The position numbers and the translations under genes were made by a program. Source: Hyphomicrobium sp. ghe19 (GTDB lineage Bacteria; Pseudomonadota; Alphaproteobacteria; Rhizobiales; Hyphomicrobiaceae). Taken from it: a DNA stretch of 64,000 bases. Below the pieces are notes generated by a model that ran no database searches, was not told where the DNA came from, and worked only from the letters and a program-made list of their open reading frames with translations. The stretch is from contig NZ_LR743509.1 in NCBI RefSeq assembly GCF_902712875.1, positions 2,370,001-2,434,000 of the forward strand. The letters are read 5' to 3'. Positions 28,289 to 38,100 of this stretch are shown here, one piece after another (within the stretch, counting starts at the first letter, position 1; each line of letters begins with the position of its first letter).

Positions 28289-29337
28289 GCAGTTCCGACA
28301 TTGCCGCTTGCCGCAAACTGCTACGCGGCGGATCGCGAACCTTCTATATGGCTTCCTTTCTCCTGCCGCGCAGCGTGAGAGAATCGGCGTCGGCACTTTA
28401 CGCATTTTGCCGACTCGCCGACGACGCGGTCGACGTCGAAGGCGGGAGCTTGGCGGCAATCGCCGAACTTCGCGGCCGGCTTGATCTCGCATATTCGGGC
28501 CGACCGCTATCAAGGCCCATCGATCGGGCGTTCGCGGAAACGATCTCACGATATGGAATTCCGAGAGAGCTGCCCGAAGGCTTGATCACCGGCCTCGAAT
28601 GGGATGCGGTGTCCCGCCGGTACGATACGCTCGAAGATCTTGAAGCTTATGCCGTCCGCGTCGCGGGCACCGTCGGCGCAATGATGGCGCTACTGATGGG
28701 CACGACATCGCCGGAGCTGATTGCCCGCGCCTGCGATCTCGGCGTCGCGATGCAATTGACCAACATCGCACGAGACGTCGGTGAAGATGCCCGTATGGGG
28801 CGGCTCTATTTGCCGGCTTCATGGCTGAACGAAGCAGGCATCGACACGGAGGCATGGCTTGCGAAACCCTCGTTCTCGCCAGAATTGGAATGTGTCATCG
28901 CGCGCCTCCTGGAGACGGCAGATACGTTTTACGAGCGCGCCGATCCGGCTATTCATCAGCTGCCGATATCGTGCCGGCCCGGCATCCGCGCGGCGCGGCT
29001 CCTCTATGCCGAAATAGGGCACGAATTGCGCCGGACGGGCTTCGATTCAGTATCGAGCCGAGCCGTCGTCCCGACGCGCCGTAAGCTGGAGCTGTGCGGC
29101 ACCGCACTCGGCGCGCTTCAATCCAGACCGAAATATCTATCGAGCGGCAACGTCCGCGAGGCTCGATTCATCGTCGAGGCCGTCGCATCCGCGGCGTTCG
29201 ATGGCGGCGCCGCTCGCCTACCGAGCTGGTGGGATATTCGCGGCCGTACGCTGCGCCTTCTCGACATCCTCGAACAGATCGAGCGCCGCGATCTTGCAGC
29301 GCGCCATTCGGAGGCACCGAGCGAACTCATCGCTTGA
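28285..29337 (+). CDS. crtB: Phytoene synthase
   Basis: CrtB joins two GGPP molecules into phytoene. The 350-residue protein has both Asp-rich motifs (CRLADDAVDV and NIARDVGEDARMGRLYLP). The ATG overlaps the crtI stop. It is slightly longer than usual, with a C-terminal tail rich in Arg and Leu. Confidence 0.96.
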   Translation: MSSSDIAACRKLLRGGSRTFYMASFLLPRSVRESASALYAFCRLADDAVDVEGGSLAAIAELRGRLDLAYSGRPLSRPIDRAFAETISRYGIPRELPEGLITGLEWDAVSRRYDTLEDLEAYAVRVAGTVGAMMALLMGTTSPELIARACDLGVAMQLTNIARDVGEDARMGRLYLPASWLNEAGIDTEAWLAKPSFSPELECVIARLLETADTFYERADPAIHQLPISCRPGIRAARLLYAEIGHELRRTGFDSVSSRAVVPTRRKLELCGTALGALQSRPKYLSSGNVREARFIVEAVASAAFDGGAARLPSWWDIRGRTLRLLDILEQIERRDLAARHSEAPSELIA

Positions 29338-29369
29338 AGATTCATCAAGCATTTTGTGTGGGCTGAAAC

Positions 29370-31307
29370 ATGAAAACCCGCGAGAAAGCTACCGGAAGTT
29401 CAAGCACACCGCTATTGGACGATGTGAAAACGCCATGTGATCTTCGGCGGCTACCGCAATCATCACTGCAGCAATTTGGAGACGAGCTTCGCCGCGAAAC
29501 CATCAATGCCGTATCGGTGACCGGTGGCCACCTCGGTGCCGGCCTTGGAGTCGTCGAGCTGACGGTGGCACTGCACTACATCTTCAACACGCCTGACGAT
29601 CGCTTGATTTGGGACGTCGGCCACCAAGCTTATCCGCATAAAATCATCACAGGCCGCCGCGACCGCATTCGCACGTTGCGCCAGCCCGGCGGCCTATCGG
29701 GCTTCACCAAGCGAACCGAAAGTCCCTACGATCCGTTCGGTGCGGCGCATTCTTCGACATCGGTGTCGGCCGGACTCGGCATGAGCGTCGCACGCGATCT
29801 CAAGGGCGAGAAGAATAACGTCATCTGCGTTATTGGCGACGGCGCCATGAGCGCCGGCATGGCCTATGAGGCTATGAACAATGCCGGCACTCGCGATGCC
29901 CGACTGATCGTGATCCTGAACGACAACGACATGTCGATCGCACCTCCGACGGGCGCCCTGTCGAAATATCTCGCAAGGACAACGTCCAGCGGGACGTACA
30001 TTCACCTCAGAGACATCGCCAAGCAGCTCGCCAGGAAGCTGCCAAAGCAGTGGGAGCGCCGCGCCGCCCGTTTCGAAGAAATGTCTCGCACCTACTGGTC
30101 GGGGGGCGCGCTCTTTGAAGAGCTAGGCTTCTTCTATGTCGGGCCAGTCGATGGGCATGACCTCGATCAGCTGGTGCCCGTCCTGAGAAACGTGCGCGAT
30201 ACGAAGCAAGGTCCTATCCTCGTCCACGTCGTAACGAAGAAGGGCAAAGGGTACGAACCGGCGGAGGCGGCAGCCGATAAATATCACGGCGTGGTCAAAT
30301 TCGACGTGATCTCCGGCGCGCAGGTAAAGCCCAAGCCGGCGGCTCCAGCTTATACGCGCATATTCGGCGAAAGCCTTGTCGCGGAGGCACGGAAGGATTC
30401 GCGCATCGTCGCCATCACTGCCGCCATGCCGGAAGGCACTGGCGTCGATCTCTTCGCGCGTGAATTTCCCGATCGCGCGTTCGACGTTGGAATTGCCGAA
30501 CAGCATGCGGTGACGTTCGCGGCGGGATTGGCGGCGGAAGGCATGAAGCCGTTTGCCGCCATTTATTCGACGTTTTTGCAGCGGGCCTTCGATCAAGTCG
30601 TTCACGACGTTGCCATTCAACGGCTGCCAGTCAGGTTCGCGATCGATCGAGCCGGATATGTCGGCGCCGACGGTCCGACGCACGCCGGATCTTTCGACAT
30701 CACGTTTCTGAGCTGTCTGCCGGGCTTCACGATCATGGCTCCCGCCGACGAAGCGGAACTCCGCCACATGGTGGCAACCGCCGCTATGCACGACGATGGA
30801 CCATGCGCGTTCCGCTATCCCCGCGGCGAAGGCAGCGGCGTCATGCTTCCTGCAGAAGGAACACCGCTCGCTATCGGCAAGGGTCGCATAGTCCGCGAAG
30901 GCTCGGCGGTCGCGCTGCTGTCACTCGGGGGCCGGCTGGCTGACTGCCTTCAGGCTGCCGATCAGCTCGCAGCCGCTGGGCTATCCACCACGATCGCGGA
31001 CGCCCGGTTCGCCAAACCCATCGACCAAGACCTCATACGGCAATTGGCGCGCCACCACGAAGTCCTGATTACCGTTGAAGAAGGCGCAATCGGCGGATTC
31101 GGATGCCAGGTCATGCAGTTCTTGAACACCGAAGGCATGCTGGACGGGCGCATTCGCATGCGCTCGCTGTTCATGCCGGATGAATTCGCGGAGCAGGATA
31201 AACCTGCTTCGATGTACGCGAATGCTGGCCTCGATGCCCGAGGCATCGTTGCCGCTGTATTTCGCGCTCTGGGTCGAGAGATCCGCGCCGCTGGCCTTCA
31301 CGCATGA
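29370..31307 (+). CDS. dxs: 1-deoxy-D-xylulose-5-phosphate synthase
   Basis: Dxs is the thiamine-diphosphate enzyme committing pyruvate and glyceraldehyde-3-phosphate to the non-mevalonate isoprenoid pathway, feeding carotenoids, the bacteriochlorophyll tail and quinones. The 645-residue protein has the [13 protein letters not shown] motif and the transketolase-like Glu region ([16 protein letters not shown]). The N-terminus carries about 25 poorly conserved residues, so ATG 29370 is likely but not certain. It follows crtB by 32 bp. Alphaproteobacteria often have a second housekeeping dxs; this copy is tied to photosynthesis. Confidence 0.96.
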   Translation: MKTREKATGSSSTPLLDDVKTPCDLRRLPQSSLQQFGDELRRETINAVSVTGGHLGAGLGVVELTVALHYIFNTPDDRLIWDVGHQAYPHKIITGRRDRIRTLRQPGGLSGFTKRTESPYDPFGAAHSSTSVSAGLGMSVARDLKGEKNNVICVIGDGAMSAGMAYEAMNNAGTRDARLIVILNDNDMSIAPPTGALSKYLARTTSSGTYIHLRDIAKQLARKLPKQWERRAARFEEMSRTYWSGGALFEELGFFYVGPVDGHDLDQLVPVLRNVRDTKQGPILVHVVTKKGKGYEPAEAAADKYHGVVKFDVISGAQVKPKPAAPAYTRIFGESLVAEARKDSRIVAITAAMPEGTGVDLFAREFPDRAFDVGIAEQHAVTFAAGLAAEGMKPFAAIYSTFLQRAFDQVVHDVAIQRLPVRFAIDRAGYVGADGPTHAGSFDITFLSCLPGFTIMAPADEAELRHMVATAAMHDDGPCAFRYPRGEGSGVMLPAEGTPLAIGKGRIVREGSAVALLSLGGRLADCLQAADQLAAAGLSTTIADARFAKPIDQDLIRQLARHHEVLITVEEGAIGGFGCQVMQFLNTEGMLDGRIRMRSLFMPDEFAEQDKPASMYANAGLDARGIVAAVFRALGREIRAAGLHA

Positions 31308-31474
31308 GCGATTGGATGAACAACCGTTTCGGCCTGATCGAGCTTGGACTGGTCTTCGGCGGAGCGCTCGCGCTCGGCATCTGGGAATTCTTCAATATCC
31401 GGAGAGAGATCCTTCGCGGCCGCGAGATCGAGCGTGAACGGCAACTACGACCGCCGGACACGGCCCACCAATAG
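31304..31474 (+). CDS. Small one-helix membrane protein overlapping dxs
   Basis: This 56-residue protein starts with ATG overlapping the dxs stop (ATGA). It has a membrane helix at about residues 9-28 ([20 protein letters not shown]) followed by a highly charged tail ([14 protein letters not shown]). I do not recognise the family. The overlap implies coupled translation with dxs; a photosynthetic membrane role is inferred only from place. Confidence 0.65.
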   Translation: MSDWMNNRFGLIELGLVFGGALALGIWEFFNIRREILRGREIERERQLRPPDTAHQ

Positions 31475-31484
31475 GACGCTGACG

Positions 31485-31643
31485 GTGCGATTCATCGAGC
31501 TATATGTGGTGCTTGCGTTTGGTATTGCGTGGATGGTGCTCGAACGCGTCGCCAAGAGATATGATAAGCGCGATGATGAGCAGCGAAAGGACAGACCCAA
31601 GGCCGCCGACCCGAATACCGAAATTGAACGTAGCAAGTATTGA
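31485..31643 (+). CDS. Small one-helix membrane protein, unknown
   Basis: This 52-residue protein starts at GTG 31485 (VRFIELYVVLAFGIAWMVLE) with AGGA upstream. An N-terminal helix is followed by a very charged tail (KRYDKRDDEQRKD). It lies 10 bp after the preceding one-helix gene and shares its design. Function unknown. Confidence 0.55.
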   Translation: MRFIELYVVLAFGIAWMVLERVAKRYDKRDDEQRKDRPKAADPNTEIERSKY

Positions 31644-31716
31644 CGGATGCCCCGCATTGGGAGGAACCTGCCCAACGTGGGAACGTCGGTAATCCAAGCT
31701 GCGAGGAGTACCCAAC

Positions 31717-32250
31717 ATGGCACTGACCGCGAATTATAATTGGTGGAGCGTTGCGGGTTTGGTCTACGAGCTCGCAGGAGCCGCCATCATATGCCATGCG
31801 GTTTTCCTGATCCCGCCGCCCTCGCAGCGATTGACTTCAACGAACAACAGCCACATCGATCACGACAAACTCAAGCGTTTAAGCGAGCAGTGGCTCGATA
31901 CGCGAGTGGGCGCCGTATTGCTGGTGATCGGCTTTTTCCTTCAGGCAACCGGTGCAATGGGAACCACCACTTTGAACACACCGGCGGTGTTTGTTCTGCT
32001 CGGGCTTGCGCTGTTCGCTGCTTATTATGCGTTCTCGAAACATTTGCTGATGGAACAACTCGCGGCCGACGCGAGTCCGCACGAAGAACTCACCCCCTCC
32101 GCCGCGCTCGCCGAACGCGCGGAACCGATGGCCGCCGTCCCTGCTCCTGAGGCTGAGGCTGAGGCTGAGGCTGAGGCTGAAGCCGTAGCCGTAGCGGAAG
32201 AGCGTCCAAGCGATACAGCCGTTCGCGAAAAGATCTCAGAGACGAACTAG
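31717..32250 (+). CDS. Three-helix membrane protein with acidic repeat tail, unknown
   Basis: The 177-residue protein has helices at about 10-32, 64-83 and 88-107, then a cytoplasmic tail containing an EA dipeptide repeat. The ATG has GAGGAG upstream. The tail repeat comes from a GAGGCT hexamer array, so its length may vary between strains. Its stop overlaps the convergent EF-hand gene by three bases. Family not recognised. Confidence 0.75.
   Translation: MALTANYNWWSVAGLVYELAGAAIICHAVFLIPPPSQRLTSTNNSHIDHDKLKRLSEQWLDTRVGAVLLVIGFFLQATGAMGTTTLNTPAVFVLLGLALFAAYYAFSKHLLMEQLAADASPHEELTPSAALAERAEPMAAVPAPEAEAEAEAEAEAVAVAEERPSDTAVREKISETN
32147..32180 (+). repeat. GAGGCT hexanucleotide tandem repeat inside a coding region
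   Basis: About five to six copies of GAGGCT in frame encode alternating Glu-Ala. Hexamer changes would lengthen or shorten the tail without shifting frame. Confidence 0.8.
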
Positions 32251-32972
32251 CGGGCGTCGGTGCGCCCCATCGCGCTTCTCTGGCCGCCGACACTCGACAG
32301 AAAAACGATGCTGATGGCATTTGCTATGATGATCCAGAGCCAAAGGGCGAGCCCCGCGCGCTGACCGCCGTCCGAGGAAACCACAGCAGGTGTCGCCGCG
32401 AGGGGCGTCGCAGGCGTCGCCGCGGCCGTCGTTTCTTCTGCCAATTGGGGCAGGCCGACGGGGGACATGCTCTCACGCTGCTCCGGTGCATCGCCAGGTT
32501 GGGCAACAATATCTCCCTGCGGATCGACCCCGACAGGCTTTTCTTTCCCATCGGCGAATGCTGTTCCGCGCCAAATCCCTTTATCGTCGAGCGCGAGATC
32601 GCGAACATCCTTGAAACCGTTCGCTTCCAGCTTCTTCAACGCATCCTCCTCAGCAAGCGGATGCGTCCCCGGCGTTAAATCCCCCTTGCCGAAATCCTTC
32701 GTGTTGGAAGGGCTCTGCGTAGCAACGGTGGTGAAGTCCGTTTTGCAGAATGATAGAAATTCATCCCTCGACAGTGCATCCGCTTGCAGCAACTTACCGC
32801 CGCTTTTCTCGAAGGAAGTGATATATCCTTTCGTGTCCTCCTGGCGGGTCAGAGAGCCGTTCGCGTCAACGTCAATTGTTTTCCATAGGCTCTGGCACTC
32901 CTGGCCGGATGCCGCGCTTGCGTGAGCTGAGAAACACATCAGGGCGGGAAGAACAACGATGACACGCAACAT
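32247..32972 (-). CDS. Secreted/membrane EF-hand protein with PRC-like region
   Basis: The 241-residue protein has a signal peptide (MLRVIVVLPALMCFSAHASA), one canonical EF-hand loop (DVDANGSLTRQE) with Ca2+ ligands, a PRC-barrel-like stretch (FKDVRDLALDDKGIWRGTAF) and a C-terminal membrane helix. I chose ATG 32972 with GGAGAG upstream because a signal peptide starts there; the frame extends further up without good coding character. It converges on the preceding gene. A calcium-linked envelope role is inferred. Confidence 0.78.
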   Translation of the reverse strand: MLRVIVVLPALMCFSAHASAASGQECQSLWKTIDVDANGSLTRQEDTKGYITSFEKSGGKLLQADALSRDEFLSFCKTDFTTVATQSPSNTKDFGKGDLTPGTHPLAEEDALKKLEANGFKDVRDLALDDKGIWRGTAFADGKEKPVGVDPQGDIVAQPGDAPEQRESMSPVGLPQLAEETTAAATPATPLAATPAVVSSDGGQRAGLALWLWIIIANAISIVFLSSVGGQRSAMGRTDAR

Positions 32973-33159
32973 GGCCACTCTCCAAAAAGGGTCGAAGCCG
33001 CAACATCCCCTGCTTAAGAAAGGTTCCACGCCATTCGCCAAAATAGGTGCAGAACGGACGTAAGCGAATTCAGCGCCAGCGGGGTACGGCGCGAGAGTCC
33101 GCGCGGGGACACGCATATCGTTGATACTATCTTGCAACTGATCCAATCTTTGGACAGCC

Positions 33160-34194
33160 ATGCTTGATGCTTCGCCACAGGCTTCGTCCGCACACCGACC
33201 GGCGCGCCGCCGGCGCGTCTTAGTCTTGGGCGCCACCGGCACAATTGGGCGAGCGACCGTGCGCGCGCTCGTCCGGCGAAATAACGAGGTCGTGTGCTTT
33301 GTGCGGCCGCGCGCCGGCCCTGGCGGCGCCTTGGCGCCCGCTGACAGCGCGAAGCTGCTCGAAGGAGCGACCCTTCGGTTTGGCGACGTGACCAGTTCAG
33401 CCTCTCTCACGGATGATGGGCTGCTCGGCGAACAATTCGATGTGCTCGTCTCGTGCCTTGCCTCGCGAACCGGCGTTCCGCAAGACGCGTGGGCCATCGA
33501 TCACCAGGCCCATGTGAGCGCACTAGCCGCCGCAAAGCGAGCGGGCATTCCACAAATGGTTTTGCTATCGGCGATCTGCGTTCAAAAGCCCCTCCTCGGC
33601 TTTCAGCGCGCCAAGCTGGCGTTCGAAAATCTGCTGATCGAATCTGGGCTTACATATTCCATCGTCAGGCCGACCGCGTTCTTCAAGTCGCTCTCCGGGC
33701 AAATCGATCGCTTGAGGCAAGGCAAGCCCTTCCTTTTATTTGGCGATGGAACACTGACGTCCTGCAAGCCCATCAGCGACGATGATCTCGGTCAGTTTCT
33801 TGCCGAATGCTTGGACGATGAAAGCCGTCATAATCGCGTGCTGCCCATTGGCGGCCCAGGGGAAGCCATTACGCCGAAACAACAAGGCGAGCAGCTGTTT
33901 CATTTGCTGGGGCGCGAGCCGAAGTTCAAACACGTGCCGATTCAGATGATGGACACGATAGCGTGGACGCTCGGCGCACTCGGGCGGCTCTTTCCTCAGT
34001 TGGCGAAGAAAGCTGAGCTGGCTCGCATCGGTCGCTACTACGCCACGGAGTCGATGCTGGTTTTGAACCCAGAGACCGGACGCTATGACGCCGCCGCCAC
34101 GCCGTCGTACGGCACCGAAACGTTGTTCGATTTTTACGCACGCGTCATTGACGGCAGGGCCTCCGTGGAACGGGGAGATCACACCATATTTTGA
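33160..34194 (+). CDS. bciA: Divinyl (proto)chlorophyllide 8-vinyl reductase, BciA type
   Basis: BciA uses NADPH to reduce the 8-vinyl group to ethyl during bacteriochlorophyll synthesis. The 344-residue protein is an atypical short-chain dehydrogenase: Rossmann VLVLGATGTIGRATVRAL, conserved VSCLASRTG, SIVRPTAFFKSLSGQ, FGDGTLTSCKPISDDDLG and RYYATESML near the end. Length fits bacterial BciA. It reads away from the EF-hand gene and ends the recognisable bacteriochlorophyll genes. Confidence 0.93.
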   Translation: MLDASPQASSAHRPARRRRVLVLGATGTIGRATVRALVRRNNEVVCFVRPRAGPGGALAPADSAKLLEGATLRFGDVTSSASLTDDGLLGEQFDVLVSCLASRTGVPQDAWAIDHQAHVSALAAAKRAGIPQMVLLSAICVQKPLLGFQRAKLAFENLLIESGLTYSIVRPTAFFKSLSGQIDRLRQGKPFLLFGDGTLTSCKPISDDDLGQFLAECLDDESRHNRVLPIGGPGEAITPKQQGEQLFHLLGREPKFKHVPIQMMDTIAWTLGALGRLFPQLAKKAELARIGRYYATESMLVLNPETGRYDAAATPSYGTETLFDFYARVIDGRASVERGDHTIF

Positions 34195-34482
34195 TCAGCT
34201 CCCGCGCGACGCGCAGTTCAGCGCTCGTTCAATTTGACGTCGGGCATTGTTTGCCGGCGCATCGAAACCAAATGCACGTTCAAGAGTCTTGAATCAGACC
34301 GCTTCACCTGTGGCCGTGCAGAGCCGATAGGGAAGACTGATCGTTGCGGCGCCCAATCGTCAATAAAATTGTCGATCTTAAGTGTACAGACTACTTGACG
34401 GCTCCGCGCGATTGGGTTCCCACTGGACTTCAGATGAACTTCCCTTACCGGCGCAGACCCGAGGTAAATCCGGAGAAAAGCG

Positions 34483-34917
34483 ATGAAGGTTTCAAATGTG
34501 TTGGAGCTGAAGGGAGCCAACGTCATGACCGTGCGTCCCAGCGATACCATTCGCGAAGTGGCGCGCCGTCTCCTACAAGAAAAGGTCGGAGCTCTCGTCG
34601 TGAGTTCAGACGGAGTAGCTTTGGACGGCATTATCTCGGAGCGAGATATTTCAAGCGGCTTCGCCGTGCACGGGCCGGATATCGTTACGCTGCTTGCGTC
34701 AGATCTCATGACCCGGGGAGTTATTACTTGCGGATCCGCGGACAAGATCTCGGACGTCGCAAGGGTGATGACTGAGCGCCGGATCCGGCACGTTCCCGTT
34801 AAAGACGGCACGCGAATTGTCGGCATCATAAGTATTGGCGACATTTTAAAGCATCGCCTTGACGAAGTCATGCTCGAGACGCGCGTCCTGCGGGACATCG
34901 CTTTGTCAAATCGCTGA
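34483..34917 (+). CDS. Two-CBS-domain protein
   Basis: The 144-residue protein consists of two CBS motifs (about 8-65 and 75-135: VMTVRPSDTIREVAR, DLMTRGVITCGSADKISDVARVM, RIRHVPVKDG). CBS pairs bind adenine nucleotides and act as energy or ligand sensors. It has CCGGAGAA before the ATG and stands alone on the plus strand. No catalytic domain is attached, so its partner is unknown. Confidence 0.9.
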   Translation: MKVSNVLELKGANVMTVRPSDTIREVARRLLQEKVGALVVSSDGVALDGIISERDISSGFAVHGPDIVTLLASDLMTRGVITCGSADKISDVARVMTERRIRHVPVKDGTRIVGIISIGDILKHRLDEVMLETRVLRDIALSNR

Positions 34918-35026
34918 ATTCGAATTTCTTATACGTTGCCCGATGTAATACAGAACCCTCAATTTGTTTTCGGCCGTCGTCTACGGGGCGGAGGCCTCCT
35001 CTGAACGGCGACGTACAGACACCGCT

Positions 35027-35962
35027 CTATTGATCGAGAAACGCTCGGACTGGCGACAGTGACGAAGTTGGATCTTCCTCTTGTGGCACGTGGCCAAGCT
35101 CGGGCAGCCTGACGAGCGTAGCGTGAGGTAGCGCTTTCATGTAGTCGGATGCATTGGAAATGGGGATCAAGTTATCCTGCTCTCCCCAAACCAGGAGCGT
35201 AGGGGCTTCTATTGATTTCAGGAGGGGCTCCGGAGGCTCCAACCTGGTCTGCTCCATTCTCGCAATCATGGCGCCTCGCACGCCAGGCGCCAACATCAAC
35301 TCATAATAGCGATCCACTGTCGCGTCGCTCAGCCGAGACAGATCGGCATACGCCGGTGCGAGGTTCGCCTTGAGGAAGGAGCGAGGGAGCACATAGTTCA
35401 TCATCCTCGCCAAAAGCGGAACCGCGGGTGCTTTCCCATATTCATATCCCGGACTGGCAAAGCCATCTGGCGAGATGAGCACCAGCTTATCGACCCTGCC
35501 CGGATATCGGGCCGCAAAGTGCCAGACCAGCCTCCCGCCGATGGAGTTGCCGATCAGGCTCGCCCGTTGAATGGAGAGTTTTTCCATTAGAGCGGCGAGA
35601 ACGTGCACGCCGCGTTCTTCCGTGTAATCGCCCGTCGGGTCAGCCCCGGTTAGCCCAAAGCCGGGAAGGTCATAGCGGATCACATGATACTTATCGGCCA
35701 GCGCGCGCGCCCACGGCTCCCATGTATGGAGACTGGAACCAAACCCATGCAGGAGGATAACAACAGGCGCGCCTCGCGGACCGCTGTTGCGCACGTGAAG
35801 CCTAAGTCCATCAACGTCGAGATAGTCGGTCGGCGAGTTGAGATACTTCGCCTCCAGGGTTGTCCGCGAAATATCAGGTGTCCACAGCCACGCGCCGATG
35901 GCGATACATGCGAGCAGTACTGCGGACCATGCACCGAGCAATATTGACTTCCTACGCCACAT
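35027..35962 (-). CDS. Membrane-anchored alpha/beta hydrolase
   Basis: The 311-residue protein has an N-terminal membrane anchor (residues about 8-27) and an alpha/beta-hydrolase fold. Visible features are the oxyanion HGFGSS, nucleophile elbow GNSIGG, an acid near WGEQDNLIP and the catalytic His in LPELGHVPQEEDP. Substrate unknown. It precedes the lipid-modification trio on the same strand but is separated by about 150 bp. Confidence 0.85.
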   Translation of the reverse strand: MWRRKSILLGAWSAVLLACIAIGAWLWTPDISRTTLEAKYLNSPTDYLDVDGLRLHVRNSGPRGAPVVILLHGFGSSLHTWEPWARALADKYHVIRYDLPGFGLTGADPTGDYTEERGVHVLAALMEKLSIQRASLIGNSIGGRLVWHFAARYPGRVDKLVLISPDGFASPGYEYGKAPAVPLLARMMNYVLPRSFLKANLAPAYADLSRLSDATVDRYYELMLAPGVRGAMIARMEQTRLEPPEPLLKSIEAPTLLVWGEQDNLIPISNASDYMKALPHATLVRLPELGHVPQEEDPTSSLSPVRAFLDQ

Positions 35963-36118
35963 CGAACCACGTGCTTTTAAGACTTAGAGCAGCAACAACG
36001 TTACTCAGCTTATGCCAATCGGTCGGAGCCACGGGTCCACTTAGCTTTCGCAGTGCGCGCCTAGGCTCAGATCCATTGGGTTACAAAATGTAGGAACTGA
36101 GCGCCATTTCCTGCCTCC

Positions 36119-37327
36119 TTAGCGCACGAACTTAAAAAGTTTCACGTCAACTGACCCGGAGTGAAAACCCACTTCGCAATACGTGAGATAATATTCCCAC
36201 ATGCGCCTGAAACGCTGATCAAACCCCATGGCTTCAATGCCCGGCCAGGCTGACAGAAAGCGCGAGCGCCAGTCGGCAAGCGTGCGCGCATAACTGGCTC
36301 CGAAGGCCTCCTCATGCACGAGCGCCAAGCCCGAACTTGACGCGAGTTCCGCAATCAACGTTTTAGTCGGCAGCATACCGCCCGGAAAAATGTAGCGCTG
36401 AATGAAGTCAGGATGCTTGCGGTAGTTGGTAAAGCGCCGTTCATCGATGGTGATTGCTTGCAGGACAGCGACGCCGCCTTCCTTGAGCGTATTGCGGAGT
36501 TTGGCGAAATAGACCGGCCAAAATCGCTCGCCAACCGCCTCAAGCATTTCGATGGAGGCGACACGATCATAACGCCCATCAACATCGCGGTAATCCTGCA
36601 GCCGTAAATCGGCGGCTCCATTCTCCGTATGCTTTAAATGGCCAAGCGCGTAGGTGAGTTGCTCGCGCGACAGCGTCAAACCCGTGACATGGCAACCGCT
36701 CCCCACAATGCGCTTGGCAAGAGCACCCCAACCACAACCGATCTCGAGAACGCGCTCTCCGCCTTCAAGGGCGAGGAGTTCAATGACGCGATCGAGCTTA
36801 CGGTTCTGAGCGTCCTCCAGGGTGTCCTCGGGGCCGTAAATAGCCGAGGAATAATTCATGCCTGCATCGAGCCACGCCCGATAGAAGGAATTTCCGAGGT
36901 CGTAATGAGCCGCGATATTCCTGCGGCTCCCTCGGCGCGTGTTTTCTCGCCGAAGGTGGCTAAGCCTATTGCGCACGCGTGTGAGCCAAGAACCTGCACC
37001 GGCACGCGCGAGCACTCGCTCATTGAGCATCCCCCACGCGAGCACAGCTTTCAAGTCCGGCGTCGACCACTCCCCGGCAAGATAGGCGTCGGCAAAGCCG
37101 TGCTCGCCATCGAATAGCATGCGCAGGGGCGCGCGCCAGGAACACACATCGATAACAGCCTCTGGCCCCGGTGCATCGCCGCGCCGGACGATTACTGAGC
37201 CATCCGGCAGCGAAAGTCGCAATTCTCCCGCATCAATGGGCGGTAGGCTCCGAGCGGTGAGCCTCGACAGAGGCGAACGTGTCGGCAAACAATCCCTCAA
37301 ACGCATGCGTCCGGTCGTATCGCTCAT
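36119..37327 (-). CDS. Cyclopropane-fatty-acyl-phospholipid synthase family methyltransferase
   Basis: The 402-residue SAM methyltransferase acts on unsaturated phospholipid acyl chains. It has the class I motif VLEIGCGWGALAKRI, the family segment HYDLGNSFYRAWLD with MNYSSAIYGPEDTLEDAQ, and the C-terminal MWEYYLTYCEVGF. The ATG overlaps the DUF1365 stop (ATGA). In such three-gene sets the methylase can form cyclopropane or branched/furan fatty acids; the product cannot be told from sequence. Confidence 0.9.
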   Translation of the reverse strand: MSDTTGRMRLRDCLPTRSPLSRLTARSLPPIDAGELRLSLPDGSVIVRRGDAPGPEAVIDVCSWRAPLRMLFDGEHGFADAYLAGEWSTPDLKAVLAWGMLNERVLARAGAGSWLTRVRNRLSHLRRENTRRGSRRNIAAHYDLGNSFYRAWLDAGMNYSSAIYGPEDTLEDAQNRKLDRVIELLALEGGERVLEIGCGWGALAKRIVGSGCHVTGLTLSREQLTYALGHLKHTENGAADLRLQDYRDVDGRYDRVASIEMLEAVGERFWPVYFAKLRNTLKEGGVAVLQAITIDERRFTNYRKHPDFIQRYIFPGGMLPTKTLIAELASSSGLALVHEEAFGASYARTLADWRSRFLSAWPGIEAMGFDQRFRRMWEYYLTYCEVGFHSGSVDVKLFKFVR

Positions 37328-38100
37328 CTTGATTTCCTGGCTGGCAGATCGCGGGGCACAACGGGGGCGGAGCCATGAGCGTAGACTTTCAGGCCCTTTA
37401 GATAGAGTTGCAGCGCGTGCCAATGAATCGCCGCCACAACTTTCAACGTGAGAAATGGAAATGCGAGAAGAGCTGAGAGCAACGCTCGGTCAGTGAGCGA
37501 TCGCCGCACACCAGATAGAGCGGTTACGATCATCAGTCCGAGATTGTCGTAACCGCGGATCGCAACATTAATGCGATCACCCGGCGGCACGACGCGGAAG
37601 GCGTAACGCAAATCCATGCTGAGGAAAGGTGAGACATAGAAAATCTTGTCACATCGCTGATCGATCGTGGCACTCGAGCCCTCTACAGGGATGACGTAGC
37701 TGTGGCGCTCGCCAAACGTATTGTGAACCTCATACACGATGGCCTTCAGTTGGCCGCTTGCATCGTGACAAAAATACAGGCTGAGAGGATTGAAGACGTA
37801 GCCGAGGATGCGAGGCATCGTCAGCAGAAGTATCTTACCCTCCGCTCGAATATTCGCTTTTCGCAAATGCTCTTCGATTTGCTCACCAAGTGAAGTCGGG
37901 CCGCCGTCGCCATGATCTCGATCATGAAAACTGAGCGCATTGAAGCGGTTGCGCGAGAACAACCGCAGCGTCCTTGATAGCGCGTCGATTTCGTCGAGGT
38001 CGAGGAGGAGCCAGAACACGCGATAGCGCAGCACGTGCGTCACGGGGCGAACCCGGCGATGCATGACCGAGCCTTGATAGAGCGCCGAACAAAACGTCAT
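37324..38100 (-). CDS. DUF1365 protein
   Basis: The 258-residue protein has the family hallmarks: LYQGSVMHRRVRPVTHVLRYRVFW, FNPLSLYFCHD and VYEVHNTFGERHSY. Its biochemical role is unknown, but DUF1365 genes are usually between a flavin amine-oxidase-like gene and a cyclopropane-synthase gene, as here, with ATGA overlaps on both sides. Start ATG 38100 is set by that overlap. Confidence 0.9.
   Translation of the reverse strand: MTFCSALYQGSVMHRRVRPVTHVLRYRVFWLLLDLDEIDALSRTLRLFSRNRFNALSFHDRDHGDGGPTSLGEQIEEHLRKANIRAEGKILLLTMPRILGYVFNPLSLYFCHDASGQLKAIVYEVHNTFGERHSYVIPVEGSSATIDQRCDKIFYVSPFLSMDLRYAFRVVPPGDRINVAIRGYDNLGLMIVTALSGVRRSLTDRALLSALLAFPFLTLKVVAAIHWHALQLYLKGLKVYAHGSAPVVPRDLPARKSR

Noticed and set aside
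33139..33144. TGATCC upstream of bciA as an ECF sigma promoter
   Set aside because: The matching -10 position would fall inside the coding region.
32973..33497. N-terminal extension of the EF-hand protein
   Set aside because: A signal peptide and ribosome site at 32972 mark the true start; the upstream part overlaps bciA antisense.
34383..34400. TGT-N12-ACG near the CBS gene as a PpsR site
   Set aside because: The second half-site deviates and there is no partner at 8 bp; chance match is likely.
36638..37117. Plus-strand frame of 159 codons
   Set aside because: It is antisense to the well-supported cyclopropane-synthase-like gene.
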